From assembly GCA_016722295.1 (NCBI GenBank), contig JADKGL010000008.1, forward strand, positions 62,001-126,000: a stretch of DNA of 64,000 bases, in the 5' to 3' direction. The translations under genes were made by a program, and so were the position numbers. This document shows, piece after piece, positions 29,318 to 38,982 of this stretch (the stretch's first letter is position 1; each line of letters opens with the position of its first letter). The notes beneath the pieces were generated by a model that was not told the origin of the DNA, made no database searches, and saw only the letters and a list, made by a program, of their open reading frames with translations. Source of the stretch: Saprospiraceae bacterium (lineage in GTDB: Bacteria; Bacteroidota; Bacteroidia; Chitinophagales; Saprospiraceae).

Positions 29318-30175
29318 ATGCAAACAATAAATACAGTTCTAGAATTGCAGCAAACAATTCTAAATCTAAAAAAACAAGGCAAAAAAATATCTTTTATTCC
29401 CACTATGGGCGCCTTACATAAAGGTCATACATCATTAATAAAAATAGGAAAAAAACACGCAGATATCACAATAGCTAGCATATTCATCAATCCAACCCAA
29501 TTCAATAATCCTGATGATCTAAAGAAGTATCCCAGAATGTTGGATAATGATAAATTATTATTAGAAAAAAAGTCTTGTGATATTCTATTTACTCCAAGTA
29601 TTGAAGAAATATACCCTAAAAATTTAGAAACAAAAGTAAATATCGACCTCAATGAACTCGAAAAACCAATGGAAGGTGAATTTCGTCCAGGCCATTTCGA
29701 AGGAATGATGCAAGTTGTCAAAAGATTGTTGGATATCGTAATGCCGGACTATTTAATCATGGGGCAAAAAGATTTTCAACAATTCACAATTGTAGCTTAT
29801 ATGATTAAGGTGCTTAAGATTCCTGTAGAACTCATTGTAGCGCCAACGTTGAGAGAAAAAGATGGCTTAGCAATGAGCTCTCGAAATATGCGTTTAAGTC
29901 CCAAAATGAGGGCCATTTCACCAATAATTTATCAAGAATTAGTCAAAGCGAAAGAGGATCTAAAAACTAAAAAAATTGGAAAAATCTGTGAAAATGGTCT
30001 TAAATCCTTCTCGAAACACGGTTTAAAACCAGAATATTTCAGAATATGTGATGGCTTTACACTGAAACCTATTGAAGACATCAACAATCACTCCTATATC
30101 GTGGCTTGCGTAGCAGCTTGGGCAGAAGATGTAAGACTTATAGATAATATGATATTGAAAAAAGCGAAAAAATGA
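29318..30175 (+). CDS. panC: Pantothenate synthetase
   Basis: A 285-residue enzyme condensing pantoate and beta-alanine with ATP. Signature motifs: FIPTMGALHKGHTSLIK (with the H-x-G-H-like motif), FRPGHFEGMMQVVKRL, IMGQKDFQQ, and AMSSRNMRLS near residue 185. Full length. Followed by panD, which makes beta-alanine, its co-substrate, after a 58-nt gap holding a -7 box. Confidence 0.98.
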   Translation: MQTINTVLELQQTILNLKKQGKKISFIPTMGALHKGHTSLIKIGKKHADITIASIFINPTQFNNPDDLKKYPRMLDNDKLLLEKKSCDILFTPSIEEIYPKNLETKVNIDLNELEKPMEGEFRPGHFEGMMQVVKRLLDIVMPDYLIMGQKDFQQFTIVAYMIKVLKIPVELIVAPTLREKDGLAMSSRNMRLSPKMRAISPIIYQELVKAKEDLKTKKIGKICENGLKSFSKHGLKPEYFRICDGFTLKPIEDINNHSYIVACVAAWAEDVRLIDNMILKKAKK

Positions 30176-30221
30176 ACTAATTTAATAAAAAAAGACTTTA
30201 AGAAGTATCAACTAGTTTATC

Positions 30222-30229
30222 TAATTTTG
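30222..30229 (+). promoter_or_regulatory. -7 box four bases before the panD start (leaderless pattern)
   Basis: TAATTTTG, exact match, ending 4 nt before the panD ATG at 30234. With the usual spacing the transcript would start on the A of the ATG. A weak TTTA -33-like element lies 21-22 nt upstream. Confidence 0.6.
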
Positions 30230-30233
30230 CACC

Positions 30234-30584
30234 ATGTTTTTACAGTTTTTTAAATCAAAGATTCATAGAGCCACGGTTACAGAAGCTAATCTCAATTATG
30301 TGGGAAGCATCACCATTGATGAAGATCTAATGGAAGCTGCGAATTTGTATGAAGGTGAGAAAGTTCAAATCGTCAATAATAATAATGGCGAACGATTTGA
30401 AACCTATGTGATAAAAGGTGAGCGCAACTCTGGACGCATTTGCCTTAATGGCGCCGCAGCGAGAAAAGCTGAAATTGGGGATATCGTAATCATCATCTCA
30501 TATGCATTCATGACACCAGAAGAGGCTAAAGGCTTTCACCCCATTTCAATTCATGTAGACGAAAAGAACAAATTAAAAGACTAA
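30234..30584 (+). CDS. panD: Aspartate 1-decarboxylase
   Basis: A 116-residue pyruvoyl enzyme making beta-alanine from aspartate for pantothenate. The self-cleavage site is Gly24-Ser25 ([10 protein letters not shown]); Ser25 becomes the pyruvoyl group. [33 protein letters not shown] contains the conserved catalytic Tyr and Arg and the N-G-A-A-A-R motif (split here: [17 protein letters not shown]). The start is fixed by homology ([16 protein letters not shown] begins at residue 7) and by the box immediately upstream. Confidence 0.98.
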   Translation: MFLQFFKSKIHRATVTEANLNYVGSITIDEDLMEAANLYEGEKVQIVNNNNGERFETYVIKGERNSGRICLNGAAARKAEIGDIVIIISYAFMTPEEAKGFHPISIHVDEKNKLKD

Positions 30585-30588
30585 TCCA

Positions 30589-31638
30589 TTGTCTAAATAT
30601 CTAAAGTCTATCCTACAGTTTATAATTTTCACTGCCTTAGGTTTAGGCATATTCTACTGGATTTACAATTCGCAAAATGCCTCATATCAAATCTATTGTA
30701 GTCAAAATAATATTCCATCAAGCGATTGCAGTTTAATTGACAAAGTTGCCAAAGATTTTGGTCGTGTCAATTGGTTTTATATTGCATTGATATTTGTCAG
30801 TTTTGTATTGAGCAATGTATTCCGAGCATTTCGGTGGCAAATGATTTTTGAATCGATGGGAAATAAAATTCACTTTGTAAATTCCTTGGGTTCAATTTTT
30901 ACAGCATATTTTGCCAATCTAGGAATTCCTCGAAGTGGAGAATTAGTACGCGCAGGTTTTATTTCAAAATATGAAGATATTCCTGTAGATAAAAGTTTTG
31001 GCACGATCGTCTTAGATCGCATTGTAGATATGAGCTCAATGTGTGCGTTGTTAGTTCTCACGGTTTTTTTACAACGCAATGTTTTTATTTCATTTTATAA
31101 TCAATATTTGAGTGGCACATCCCTATTTCAAAAATTCATTCCATTTATTATTATCGGTGTAGTAGGAATCATTTTAATTGCAACAAAAAAAATATGGCTC
31201 CAATGGAATCTCGTTCAAAAAATCTTTAGCAAACTCCAGGGTTTTTGGTCGGGAATCAGTAGCATCAGAAATATGAAAAAACCTTGGTTGTTTTTATTTC
31301 ATACCATCATGGTTTGGACTTTTTTCTATTTAATGCTTTTTTTTGCATTAAAATCATTTCCTCCCACAGCTTCAATTCCTCCTTCTGCAGGACTTGCTAT
31401 TTATGTATTTGGTGCGATGGGTATGATCATTCCAACACCAGGCGGTGTTGGTAGCTATCATTATTTGACTATGTTGGGTTTGAGTTATTATGGTATAAAT
31501 GAAATTGATGCGTTTTCATTTTCGAACATTGCATTTTTTAGTGCGCAATTTGCGACTAATATTTTGCTAGGAATCATTGCATTAATTGTATTGCCAATTT
31601 TTAATGCAAACTATACTAAATCAGAACTTGTCAAATGA
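30589..31638 (+). CDS. LPG-synthase-type (UPF0104/YbhN-like) integral membrane protein
   Basis: A 349-residue protein with about eight predicted membrane helices, resembling the lysylphosphatidylglycerol synthase transmembrane region family (flippase-like domain). Characteristic late motif: [16 protein letters not shown] (P-x-P-G-G-x-G). Such proteins are thought to move or modify lipids or lipid-linked precursors, but no soluble aminoacyl-transferase domain is attached, so no catalysis is implied. The start is TTG at 30589, 4 nt after the panD stop. Its stop overlaps the next ATG (ATGA), coupling it to the heptose-phosphate adenylyltransferase-like gene, which hints at an envelope role. Confidence 0.85.
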   Translation: MSKYLKSILQFIIFTALGLGIFYWIYNSQNASYQIYCSQNNIPSSDCSLIDKVAKDFGRVNWFYIALIFVSFVLSNVFRAFRWQMIFESMGNKIHFVNSLGSIFTAYFANLGIPRSGELVRAGFISKYEDIPVDKSFGTIVLDRIVDMSSMCALLVLTVFLQRNVFISFYNQYLSGTSLFQKFIPFIIIGVVGIILIATKKIWLQWNLVQKIFSKLQGFWSGISSIRNMKKPWLFLFHTIMVWTFFYLMLFFALKSFPPTASIPPSAGLAIYVFGAMGMIIPTPGGVGSYHYLTMLGLSYYGINEIDAFSFSNIAFFSAQFATNILLGIIALIVLPIFNANYTKSELVK

Positions 31639-32117
31639 AAACACATTTTACTTTAAAAATAAAAAACCCAACTGAACTACTCGATTTAGTATCTAGTTGG
31701 AAAGCCTCCAAACAGAAAATTGTATTTACAAATGGGTGCTTTGATATCTTGCATGTAGGCCATGTGAGTTATTTAGCTGAAGCAAAGTCAAAAGGGGACA
31801 AACTAATAGTAGCTATCAATGAGGACAATAGTGTAAAGCGATTGAAAGGACCTACTAGACCAATCAATTCTACTCGTGATCGGATGTCAGTTTTGGCTGC
31901 ATTGGAAAGTGTCGATGCAGTAATCAGTTTTGAAGAAGACACCCCATTTAAATTAATCTCTTCGCTCTTACCAGATATTCTTGTCAAAGGTGGAGATTGG
32001 AAAGCTGAACAAATTATAGGTTCAGATATTGTACTAGCTAATGGAGGAGCGGTCTATAGTTTGCAGTTTGTTGATGGAAAATCTACTACAAATATCATAG
32101 AGAAAATAAAAGAATAA
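31635..32117 (+). CDS. rfaE2: D-glycero-beta-D-manno-heptose 1-phosphate adenylyltransferase-like protein
   Basis: A 160-residue nucleotidyltransferase equal to the C-terminal half of Hld[18 protein letters not shown] carries the H-x-G-H motif; [20 protein letters not shown] and [16 protein letters not shown] match the rest of the family. It would convert heptose-1-phosphate to ADP-heptose for LPS core. The kinase half (HldE N-terminal/RfaE1) is not in the window. The separate GDP-heptose genes at 37-40 kb use the alpha anomer, so the two routes are distinct. Overlaps the upstream gene by four bases. Confidence 0.93.
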   Translation: MKTHFTLKIKNPTELLDLVSSWKASKQKIVFTNGCFDILHVGHVSYLAEAKSKGDKLIVAINEDNSVKRLKGPTRPINSTRDRMSVLAALESVDAVISFEEDTPFKLISSLLPDILVKGGDWKAEQIIGSDIVLANGGAVYSLQFVDGKSTTNIIEKIKE

Positions 32118-32125
32118 GAATACTA

Positions 32126-32148
32126 TTGATAGAAAATAATGCTATCAA
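32126..32148. terminator. Weak hairpin between convergent genes
   Basis: TTGATAG (32126-32132) pairs with CTATCAA (32142-32148), just after the rfaE2-like stop and before the convergent lipoprotein gene. The stem is short and AT-rich, without a clean T-run. Confidence 0.4.
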
Positions 32149-32186
32149 GAGGTCAAAGCGGTTTTCTTAAATCCAATAAAGTAATA

Positions 32187-32399
32187 CTACTCTCGCAATT
32201 CATAATCCATTTGACACACTGGACAAACTCCTGGATTTTCACTCCCACTTCCTTTGCAATGCATGGGACAGATATATTTAGAAGTATATTCTGGACCATT
32301 CATATCTTGTTTTTCAATTTTATGTTTTGACCCTTCATTTTTACAAGAATATGATAGCGCACATGCTACTACAAATAGAGAAATGAATATTTTTTTCAT
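32187..32399 (-). CDS. Small lipoprotein with heavy-metal-binding (HMBD-type) domain
   Basis: A 70-residue predicted lipoprotein: lipobox SYSC with Cys19. Residues 42-66 carry YICPMHCKGSGSENPG then VCPVCQMDYE, the C-P-M-H ... C-P-x-C-x-M pattern of the heavy-metal-binding domain found in copper efflux proteins and P-type ATPases (Cys44, Met46, His47, Cys59, Cys62, Met64). Probably binds Cu or another soft metal in the periplasm or outer membrane. The stop lies 69 nt from the convergent rfaE2-like gene, and it is 11 nt downstream of proS on the same strand. Confidence 0.88.
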   Translation of the reverse strand: MKKIFISLFVVACALSYSCKNEGSKHKIEKQDMNGPEYTSKYICPMHCKGSGSENPGVCPVCQMDYELRE

Positions 32400-32410
32400 A
32401 TAAATATTAT

Positions 32411-33880
32411 TTAATATGCTTTAGCAAATAAAACTCTTTTCGTCGATGGATTTCCAGTTAAAATACATTTTCCATTTTCTTCTGGAGCATCTAATGGAAT
32501 ACAACGTATCGTTGCCTTTGTTTTTTCCTTAATCAATTTTTCTGTCTCTTTTGTACCATCCCAATGCGCATAAATAAACCCTGGTTTTTCATCTAATATC
32601 TTTACAAACTCGTCCCAAGTATCTACGATATGAGTATTGCGTTCTCTCAATTCCTTTGCACGTTGAAATAAATTTTTTTGAATGTCTTCCATCAATTGCA
32701 TTGTATGATCTACAGCTTGATCTACACTAATACTTACTTTTTCTTTTGTATCTCGTCGAGCAATTTCCACAACACCATTTTCTATATCCCTTGCACCGAT
32801 GCCAATTCTGACTGGCACACCTTTCAATTCATATTCCGCAAATTTAAACCCAGGTCTGTTTTTTTCATCGCGATCATAGATCACTTTTATTCCTTTGGAT
32901 TTCAATTCAGACAACATTTTTTGTGCTATATTATCTATAGCTTCACTTGGTTTTGGAATTGGGATGATCACGACTTGAATTGGCGCAAGTTTTGGAGGCA
33001 GAATCAACCCATCATCATCAGAATGCGTCATTACCAATGCACCAATAAGTCTAGTAGACACTCCCCATGAAGTCGCATATACAAACTCTTCTTTGTTTTC
33101 CGTATTTAAAAATTTTACATTAAATGCCTTTGCAAAATTCTGTCCCAAATAATGTGAAGTCCCTGCTTGAAGGGCTTTGCCATCTTGCATCATTGCTTCT
33201 ATAGTAAATGTATCATCAGCTCCAGCAAATCTTTCATTCTCAGATTTAGCACCTTTGATGACAGGCATCGCCATATATTCTTCAGCAAAAGTTGTGTACA
33301 CATCATGCATTTGTAATGCTTCTTGAATTGCTTCAGCTTTACTAGCATGAGCAGTATGTCCTTCTTGCCACAAGAATTCAGCAGTCCTTAAGAAAGGCCT
33401 TGTCCTCATCTCCCAACGCACAACATTCGCCCATTGATTAATCAGAATTGGTAGATCGCGATAGGATTGAATCCAATCTCTATATGTATTCCAAATTATA
33501 GCCTCAGAAGTTGGTCTCACGATTAATTCTTCTTCCAATTTTGCCTCAGGATCGGCCATCAGTTTTCCCGGTCGGTCTGGATCCGCTTTAAGCCTGTAAT
33601 GTGTTACGATTGCGCATTCTTTAGCAAATCCTTCTGCATTTTTTTCTTCTGCTTCAAACAAACTTTTAGGAACGAAAAGAGGAAAATAAGCATTCACATG
33701 ACCTGTCTCTTTAAACATTTTATCCAAGACATCCCTCATATTTTCCCATAAGGCATATCCGTGAGGCTTGATCACCATACAACCACGTACAGCAGATTGA
33801 TCTGCAAGTCCTGCTTTGTATACCAAATCATTATACCATTGGCTATAATCTTCAGCGCGCGTACATATTTCCTTTGCCAT
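32411..33880 (-). CDS. proS: Prolyl-tRNA synthetase, eukaryote/archaeal-like type
   Basis: A 489-residue class II synthetase of the short ProRS type (no editing insertion): [18 protein letters not shown] at the N-terminus, [26 protein letters not shown] (motif 2 region), [38 protein letters not shown], the HGTP anticodon domain, and a C-terminal extension with the zinc/R-C-I-P-L-like segment. The start is ATG 33880; the longer frame from 33904 overlaps a -7 box. This type is the norm in Bacteroidota. Confidence 0.98.
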   Translation of the reverse strand: MAKEICTRAEDYSQWYNDLVYKAGLADQSAVRGCMVIKPHGYALWENMRDVLDKMFKETGHVNAYFPLFVPKSLFEAEEKNAEGFAKECAIVTHYRLKADPDRPGKLMADPEAKLEEELIVRPTSEAIIWNTYRDWIQSYRDLPILINQWANVVRWEMRTRPFLRTAEFLWQEGHTAHASKAEAIQEALQMHDVYTTFAEEYMAMPVIKGAKSENERFAGADDTFTIEAMMQDGKALQAGTSHYLGQNFAKAFNVKFLNTENKEEFVYATSWGVSTRLIGALVMTHSDDDGLILPPKLAPIQVVIIPIPKPSEAIDNIAQKMLSELKSKGIKVIYDRDEKNRPGFKFAEYELKGVPVRIGIGARDIENGVVEIARRDTKEKVSISVDQAVDHTMQLMEDIQKNLFQRAKELRERNTHIVDTWDEFVKILDEKPGFIYAHWDGTKETEKLIKEKTKATIRCIPLDAPEENGKCILTGNPSTKRVLFAKAY

Positions 33881-33901
33881 TTTATTCAAATAAAATTTAT
33901 G

Positions 33902-33909
33902 CAAAAGTA
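33902..33909 (-). promoter_or_regulatory. -7 box for proS
   Basis: TACTTTTG on the minus strand, exact consensus, 21 nt before the ATG at 33880. It excludes the upstream in-frame ATG at 33904, which overlaps the box. Confidence 0.5.
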
Positions 33910-34082
33910 GTTCAAAATAGGCTTTAATTAGCTAATCCATCTCGAAACTGAATGATTTCTTGTTCTTTAACTGAATTTAACATGTTTTTTCTTAAATTTT
34001 AAATGGATTTTAACTAGAGTGCATTAACTATTGTCATAATTTGCAGTCAAATAGAAAAGATCATTTTTTAAAATATTATAAA

Positions 34083-35495
34083 ATGAAAACAATTAGTAAA
34101 TTTTCTCAATTCGCAACAGTACTCCTTTTGTTAAGCACTAGTCTAGTAGCGCAATTTGATGATGTCTATTATGACCCAGATCGTCAGTCTGAAAAGTCGA
34201 CTAGAAGCTTGCCTAAAGAAAATTATTCAGATGATCAAAACACTTCAACTGACTCAAAATCATACAACAACCAAGAATATGGTTATGATGATGAATATAG
34301 TGAAGATTATGATTATTACTATACTTCTAGAATCAAAAGATTTCATCAAGGCAGAACAAATTTCGATTACTATGATCCATACTTTGTAGATGTATATCAC
34401 TATGATCCATTCAGCGCATTCTTATGGGGCACAGATATATATGCAATAAATAATTCATATTCAGATTATTGGAGATGGAGACGATGGAATAGGCATAATC
34501 GATGGAATGCATATACATACTGGAATCATTGGGATTGGTGTTATGGTATGTCGCCATATACGATGAGCTATCGCTATTATTATCAACCATATGATCCGTG
34601 GTGTTATTACGGAGGTTATAATTCGTATGGCTTCAATAACTATTATTATGGAAATAATTACAATAACCATCATGGTGGTTACAATGGAGGCTATTATGGA
34701 GACAATAATCGAGAATATGGTTCAAACAATCCGAAAGGCACCTATTATGGCTCACGTCAACATGGAGTGACACAAACTTCAAAAAATGGGCCTGTCAAGT
34801 ATAGAAGTCCAAGATTCACACCTCCAGTAAGTGACAAACCAAATGTCATTACAAATGGAGAACATAATAGAAAAGTATATGATGTCGATCAAGGTCAAGT
34901 TGTGGGATCTCCAAAGCGTGAAACGATAGATCCAACAAGCCCAAGAAATGAAGCTGGTAGAATTGATGAAAAGGCAACTCCAAAAGAATCAAGACCTAAT
35001 AGAAATTCTGGTCAAGTACCTAATTCACCTTCAAATGATAGAAGTAACAAGGAAAAAGAAATATTTCCAAACGAAAAGTCAGATGACTTACCGCGTAATA
35101 GACCTGAAAAATCTCGAGAAGAAGTAAGACCTGAAAGACCACGTGTTAATGTGCCTCAAGTTGATGCACCTCGTGAAAATGCGAGACCTGACAGAACTCG
35201 AGAAGAGGCTAGACCTGATAGACCACGTGTCGAAGCACCTCAGGTAGATGTTCCTCGAGAAAATACTCGACCAGAAAGATCTCGCAGTGATTCACCTCGT
35301 GAAAATGCGAGACCTGAGAGACCACGTGGTGACGCACCACGTGTAGAAAACAATACAAGGCAAGAAAGAAGATCAGAATTTAAATCTAGTGCACCATCAT
35401 CTACTCCTTCCCCTAGATCAGAATCATCTTCTTCAAGATCTTCCAATCGATCAGAATCAAATTCTAATTCTGGTGGAAGGAGATCACCAAGATAA
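34083..35495 (+). CDS. Secreted low-complexity protein (Tyr/Asn/Gly-rich, then Pro/Arg/Glu repeats)
   Basis: A 470-residue exported protein, family not recognised. Signal peptide 1-24 (ends LVAQ). Residues about 25-100 are acidic and Tyr-rich; 100-230 are Trp/Tyr/Asn/Gly-rich (YYQPYDPWCYYGGYNSYGF); the last about 220 residues are a charged, disordered tail with degenerate repeats of the type R-P-E-R-P-R-x-x-x-P-x-x-x-x-P-R-E-N-A, ending in a Ser/Arg-rich stretch. No enzyme domain and no T9SS domain. The composition suggests an adhesive, matrix or nucleating surface protein, which is inference only. A strong hairpin follows. Confidence 0.8.
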   Translation: MKTISKFSQFATVLLLLSTSLVAQFDDVYYDPDRQSEKSTRSLPKENYSDDQNTSTDSKSYNNQEYGYDDEYSEDYDYYYTSRIKRFHQGRTNFDYYDPYFVDVYHYDPFSAFLWGTDIYAINNSYSDYWRWRRWNRHNRWNAYTYWNHWDWCYGMSPYTMSYRYYYQPYDPWCYYGGYNSYGFNNYYYGNNYNNHHGGYNGGYYGDNNREYGSNNPKGTYYGSRQHGVTQTSKNGPVKYRSPRFTPPVSDKPNVITNGEHNRKVYDVDQGQVVGSPKRETIDPTSPRNEAGRIDEKATPKESRPNRNSGQVPNSPSNDRSNKEKEIFPNEKSDDLPRNRPEKSREEVRPERPRVNVPQVDAPRENARPDRTREEARPDRPRVEAPQVDVPRENTRPERSRSDSPRENARPERPRGDAPRVENNTRQERRSEFKSSAPSSTPSPRSESSSSRSSNRSESNSNSGGRRSPR

Positions 35496-35533
35496 AACGT
35501 AATCAGAGTATTTTTTCAGATAGTAGGTAGATC

Positions 35534-35581
35534 GGATAGCAGATCAAACGAAAGTTGAAACTCTGCTATCCTGATTTATTA
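35534..35581 (+). terminator. Hairpin terminator
   Basis: GGATAGCAGA (35534-35543) pairs perfectly with TCTGCTATCC (35572-35581); flanking ATC/GAT can extend the stem, and TTTATTATT follows. Separates the low-complexity protein from the barrel gene. Confidence 0.7.
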
Positions 35582-35602
35582 TTAAAAAATAAATAAAAAG
35601 CA

Positions 35603-37153
35603 ATGCAACTAAAATTAATACAACTCTTCATTATAATTACAACTACTATTAGTACACTTTGTGCACAATTAACAATCGATGCTTTGCGTATTTCAAGCCC
35701 AACAGTAAATGGTACTGGAAGATTCATGGGAGTTTCTGGAGCAATGGGTGCTTTGGGTGGTGATTACTCTGCTATCTGTGTAAATCCTGGAGGCATTGGT
35801 GTATTTAGAAAAAGTGATTTTGCTTTTTCTGGAATAATAACTAGTTCAACACAGAATGCTACACTCAAAGATGAATCAATTCAAAATAGCAACTTTGAAA
35901 CAATAAAAAACAAATTTAATTTTGGAGGCGCTGGATTCGTTATAGGCGGCAGTCCAACTGCTTCGAATTGGGAAAGAGTTAACTTTGTCTTGGCATTCAA
36001 CCAATCTGCTCAATTTGGTGTAAATACAAATTTTGCAGGTGTTTCTTCTGGATCTATTTTAGATAGATTCTTAGAGAGATCATTAGATCCAAATGGAGTC
36101 GAATTAGACGGTTTACAACCTGATCAACTTGATGGTTTTGAAGCCGGGCTTGCTTATGAAACAGGAGCAATTTATGACCCAATTACAACTGATTCTAAAA
36201 CTACATACATTCACGATTTACTTCCATTAAAAACTTATAAAACAAGTAAAGCACATAGTTTAAAAGAATCTGGAAATATGTACAATTTTAATATTGGCCT
36301 AGGAGGAAATTATAAAGAAAAATTATTTATTGGTGGAAATTTAAACTTCCCAATTTATTCACATTCTAGTGTCAAAACTCACGAAGAAACAGCACCATCA
36401 GGTACAAATCTTTCTCCATTCTCTAAATTAAAATATAGTGAAACCACAAATCAAGAAGGTGGCGGAGTAAATATTGCAGTTGGTGCAATTTTCAAACCAG
36501 CAAAAACATTGCGACTAGGCTTAGCATATCAAAGCCCTAGTTACATTTCCATCACAGAATCTTATTTAAATACGTTGACTTATTCATATGTAGAAAATAA
36601 TGCCATCAAAACCAACACAGCTACTTCTCCCGATGGTTTATTTGAGTATGCTGTTATTACACCACAATTTGTAACTGGATCAATTGCATTTGTATCAAAA
36701 TTTGGATTTTTATCTGCTGATGTACAATTCAAAGATTACAATCAATCCAAATTTTTACTTACTGTAAATAGTGACAGTCCAGCAGATGCTACCTATCAAA
36801 ATATTTTAAATGCTGATATAGATAAACAATTTAAACCTGTATGGACTACGAACTTAGGTGCAGAAGCTGCATTGAAAAAGTTTCGTCTTAGAGCTGGAAC
36901 AAAAATTTCACAATCAGAATTTGCAAACGATGATAAATTAAAAATATCCTATAGCGCAGGAGCTGGCTATAGAGGAAATAAAGTATACTTCGATCTTGGA
37001 TTTTCTAAAAGAGTTGAGGATGGAAATTATTTACCTTATTTGACAGGAAACTCTGATTTCAATAATGATGGTAAAATAGATGCGATACAACCTCTTGTCT
37101 CTACCAAATTAAATCAATATCAATTGTTGATGACTTTGGGTTTTAAATTTTAA
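35603..37153 (+). CDS. Outer-membrane OmpP1/FadL/TodX-type transporter
   Basis: A 516-residue beta-barrel protein. Signal peptide 1-21 (ends TLCAQ). The mature start (LRISSPTVNGTGRFMGVSGA, then GALGGDYSAICVNPGGIGVF) is the N-P-x-G/A-x-x hatch pattern typical of FadL-like proteins in Bacteroidota; the C-terminus ends in the aromatic KF of a barrel (LLMTLGFKF). The family imports hydrophobic compounds; the substrate here is unknown. Its last 11 bp overlap the 3' end of the convergent hddC-gmhB gene. Confidence 0.9.
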   Translation: MQLKLIQLFIIITTTISTLCAQLTIDALRISSPTVNGTGRFMGVSGAMGALGGDYSAICVNPGGIGVFRKSDFAFSGIITSSTQNATLKDESIQNSNFETIKNKFNFGGAGFVIGGSPTASNWERVNFVLAFNQSAQFGVNTNFAGVSSGSILDRFLERSLDPNGVELDGLQPDQLDGFEAGLAYETGAIYDPITTDSKTTYIHDLLPLKTYKTSKAHSLKESGNMYNFNIGLGGNYKEKLFIGGNLNFPIYSHSSVKTHEETAPSGTNLSPFSKLKYSETTNQEGGGVNIAVGAIFKPAKTLRLGLAYQSPSYISITESYLNTLTYSYVENNAIKTNTATSPDGLFEYAVITPQFVTGSIAFVSKFGFLSADVQFKDYNQSKFLLTVNSDSPADATYQNILNADIDKQFKPVWTTNLGAEAALKKFRLRAGTKISQSEFANDDKLKISYSAGAGYRGNKVYFDLGFSKRVEDGNYLPYLTGNSDFNNDGKIDAIQPLVSTKLNQYQLLMTLGFKF

Positions 37154-38393
37154 TCTCTTTGGCGATTGTTTTCAACGAAGAAAAATTTTCAATCACATAG
37201 TTTGGATTGGTCTTTATAAATGCATCGTGATTTTTATCATGGCGTTTGCCTATGCTGATTAATCCAAACTCTTTTGCAGCTTGAATATCTGAATCACTGT
37301 CTCCGATGAAAACAGAGTTTTGAATATCGAACGGTCCAAAATCTTCAACAGCTTGTTTTAACATTCCAGTTTTTGGTTTCCGGCAGTCACAATTTTCAGC
37401 TGTTACATGTGGGCAATAATATATTTTATTGAGTATTACTCCTACTGATTTTAATTCTATCAGCATCATATCATGGATACGGTCTAATGTATCTGAAGTA
37501 ATTATTTTCTTACCAATACATTGTTGATTGGTTATCACAAAAACAAAATCAAAACGCTTTGTAAAATCTGCCAAATGCAAAAAAACATCGTCACAAAATT
37601 TAAATTCGCTCCATGTTTTTACGTAATCATTAGGAATTAAAGTATTAATGACTCCATCGCGATCAAGGAATAATGCGCGTTTATTTTTACTATTTATGTT
37701 CATATTTTTAAATAAACTTTGTGCACGAATGAAATCTTCTTCAATTCCTATATCAATAAAGAACTCTTCAAACTTTGAGCTTCCTATTGAAAATAAATCT
37801 AATTTCTTTTCCAATACGTCTTTTTCAAAAGAAAAAACTTCAGGCATTTTTTCCTCTTCAAACAAATTAGTGCGTAGCGCATAAACTCCTGCATTAATAA
37901 AACCGCTGGATATTTCGGCTTTCTCCTTGAATTGCAATACTCGCTGATTGTGATCAACATCCAATGTACCATAGCGATACGGTTTTTCCATAAGCTTTGA
38001 CGCTATGCTAATTTGGAACTTATTTCTTCGACATTCTGCTTCAAAATAATTTAATGAAATTGGGAAATATGTATCTGCGTTCAAAACAAAAACGAGATCT
38101 TCACTAGTATATTTTAATGCACTTTTGATCGCACCACCTGTCCCTAGAGGACTATCCTCTTCTACAAAACTACACTTTAGATGTTGAAAATTACGATTAA
38201 CAAATTCTATAATAGCCTCTTTTTTATATCCAATGGAAAATATAAAATGGTCAACATTTTGTTCTAATAGATAAGTCATCAAATAATGCAAAAAAGGATG
38301 ACCAGCTACTGGAGCTAAGGCTTTTGGCAAATCTGGAACAAGATGTCGCAATCGAGTACCAAGTCCACCTGCAAGAATAATTGCTTCGCGCAT
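37143..38393 (-). CDS. HddC-GmhB fusion: heptose-1-phosphate guanylyltransferase + heptose-1,7-bisphosphate phosphatase
   Basis: A 416-residue two-domain enzyme. Residues 1 to about 230 are an NTP-transferase (AIILAGGLGTRLR, LPKALAPVAGHPF, DSPLGTGGAI, VLNADTYF) of the HddC kind, making GDP-D-glycero-alpha-D-manno-heptose. Residues about 240-416 are a HAD-IIIA phosphatase of the GmhB kind: LFLDRDGVIN (Asp nucleophile), ITNQQCIGKK, the zinc loop CPHVTAENCDCRKPKTGML and GDSDSDIQAA. The two steps follow one another in the pathway, so fusion could channel the heptose-1-phosphate. It begins 3 nt after gmhA and completes the cassette. Confidence 0.92.
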   Translation of the reverse strand: MREAIILAGGLGTRLRHLVPDLPKALAPVAGHPFLHYLMTYLLEQNVDHFIFSIGYKKEAIIEFVNRNFQHLKCSFVEEDSPLGTGGAIKSALKYTSEDLVFVLNADTYFPISLNYFEAECRRNKFQISIASKLMEKPYRYGTLDVDHNQRVLQFKEKAEISSGFINAGVYALRTNLFEEEKMPEVFSFEKDVLEKKLDLFSIGSSKFEEFFIDIGIEEDFIRAQSLFKNMNINSKNKRALFLDRDGVINTLIPNDYVKTWSEFKFCDDVFLHLADFTKRFDFVFVITNQQCIGKKIITSDTLDRIHDMMLIELKSVGVILNKIYYCPHVTAENCDCRKPKTGMLKQAVEDFGPFDIQNSVFIGDSDSDIQAAKEFGLISIGKRHDKNHDAFIKTNPNYVIENFSSLKTIAKEIKI

Positions 38394-38396
38394 GAA

Positions 38397-38981
38397 TTAA
38401 AAGTTGAAATACTTCTCTTCAACCAATTGACACAATATATGTCCAATCAAAATATGACTTTCTTGAATACGTGGTGTATCTTTCGATGCAACTGCAAACA
38501 AATAATCCGAGAGATCCGCCATCTTGCCACCACCTTCACCAGTGAAACTTGCTGTAATCATTTCTTTATTTCGAGCTGCCTCTAATGCAAGGACTACATT
38601 TTTAGAATTTCCAGATGTACTAATTCCAATAAGTACATCATTCTTTTGACCGACTCCATCGATCATTCTCTTATAGACTACATCATAACTATAATCATTT
38701 GCTACAGCAGTCAAATATGATGTATTCACATGTAATGCCTCTGCAGCAAGGGCAGGTCTATCATTATAGAAACGACCTGATAATTCTGCTGCTAAATGTT
38801 GTGCATCTGCTGCAGAACCACCATTGCCACAAAAATAAACTTTTTTATTGTCCTTTAATGCACTGACAATCTTATCTGCGAAATCATTCATTTTTTCACT
38901 AAAGCTTTTATCTTCCAATAAAGCCTGCTTTACACGAATAGATTCATTTATTATTTCCTTGATTTTTTCCATAAACATCAT
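38397..38981 (-). CDS. gmhA: Sedoheptulose 7-phosphate isomerase
   Basis: A SIS-domain isomerase of about 195 residues converting sedoheptulose-7-phosphate to D-glycero-D-manno-heptose-7-phosphate, the first step of NDP-heptose synthesis. Motifs: VYFCGNGGSAADAQHLAAEL, LTAVANDYSYD and GISTSGNSKNVV, then the C-terminal ESHILIGHILC with the catalytic His. I start at ATG 38981, one base after the hddA stop; Met at 38972 is an alternative. The frame stays open upstream to 39011 but would overlap hddA. Confidence 0.95.
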   Translation of the reverse strand: MMFMEKIKEIINESIRVKQALLEDKSFSEKMNDFADKIVSALKDNKKVYFCGNGGSAADAQHLAAELSGRFYNDRPALAAEALHVNTSYLTAVANDYSYDVVYKRMIDGVGQKNDVLIGISTSGNSKNVVLALEAARNKEMITASFTGEGGGKMADLSDYLFAVASKDTPRIQESHILIGHILCQLVEEKYFNF

Positions 38982-38982
38982 T

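Noticed and set aside
34461..34673. Ile/Pro-rich minus-strand ORF opposite the low-complexity protein
   Set aside because: An antisense shadow created by repetitive Tyr/Asn codons; it has no start context or family resemblance.
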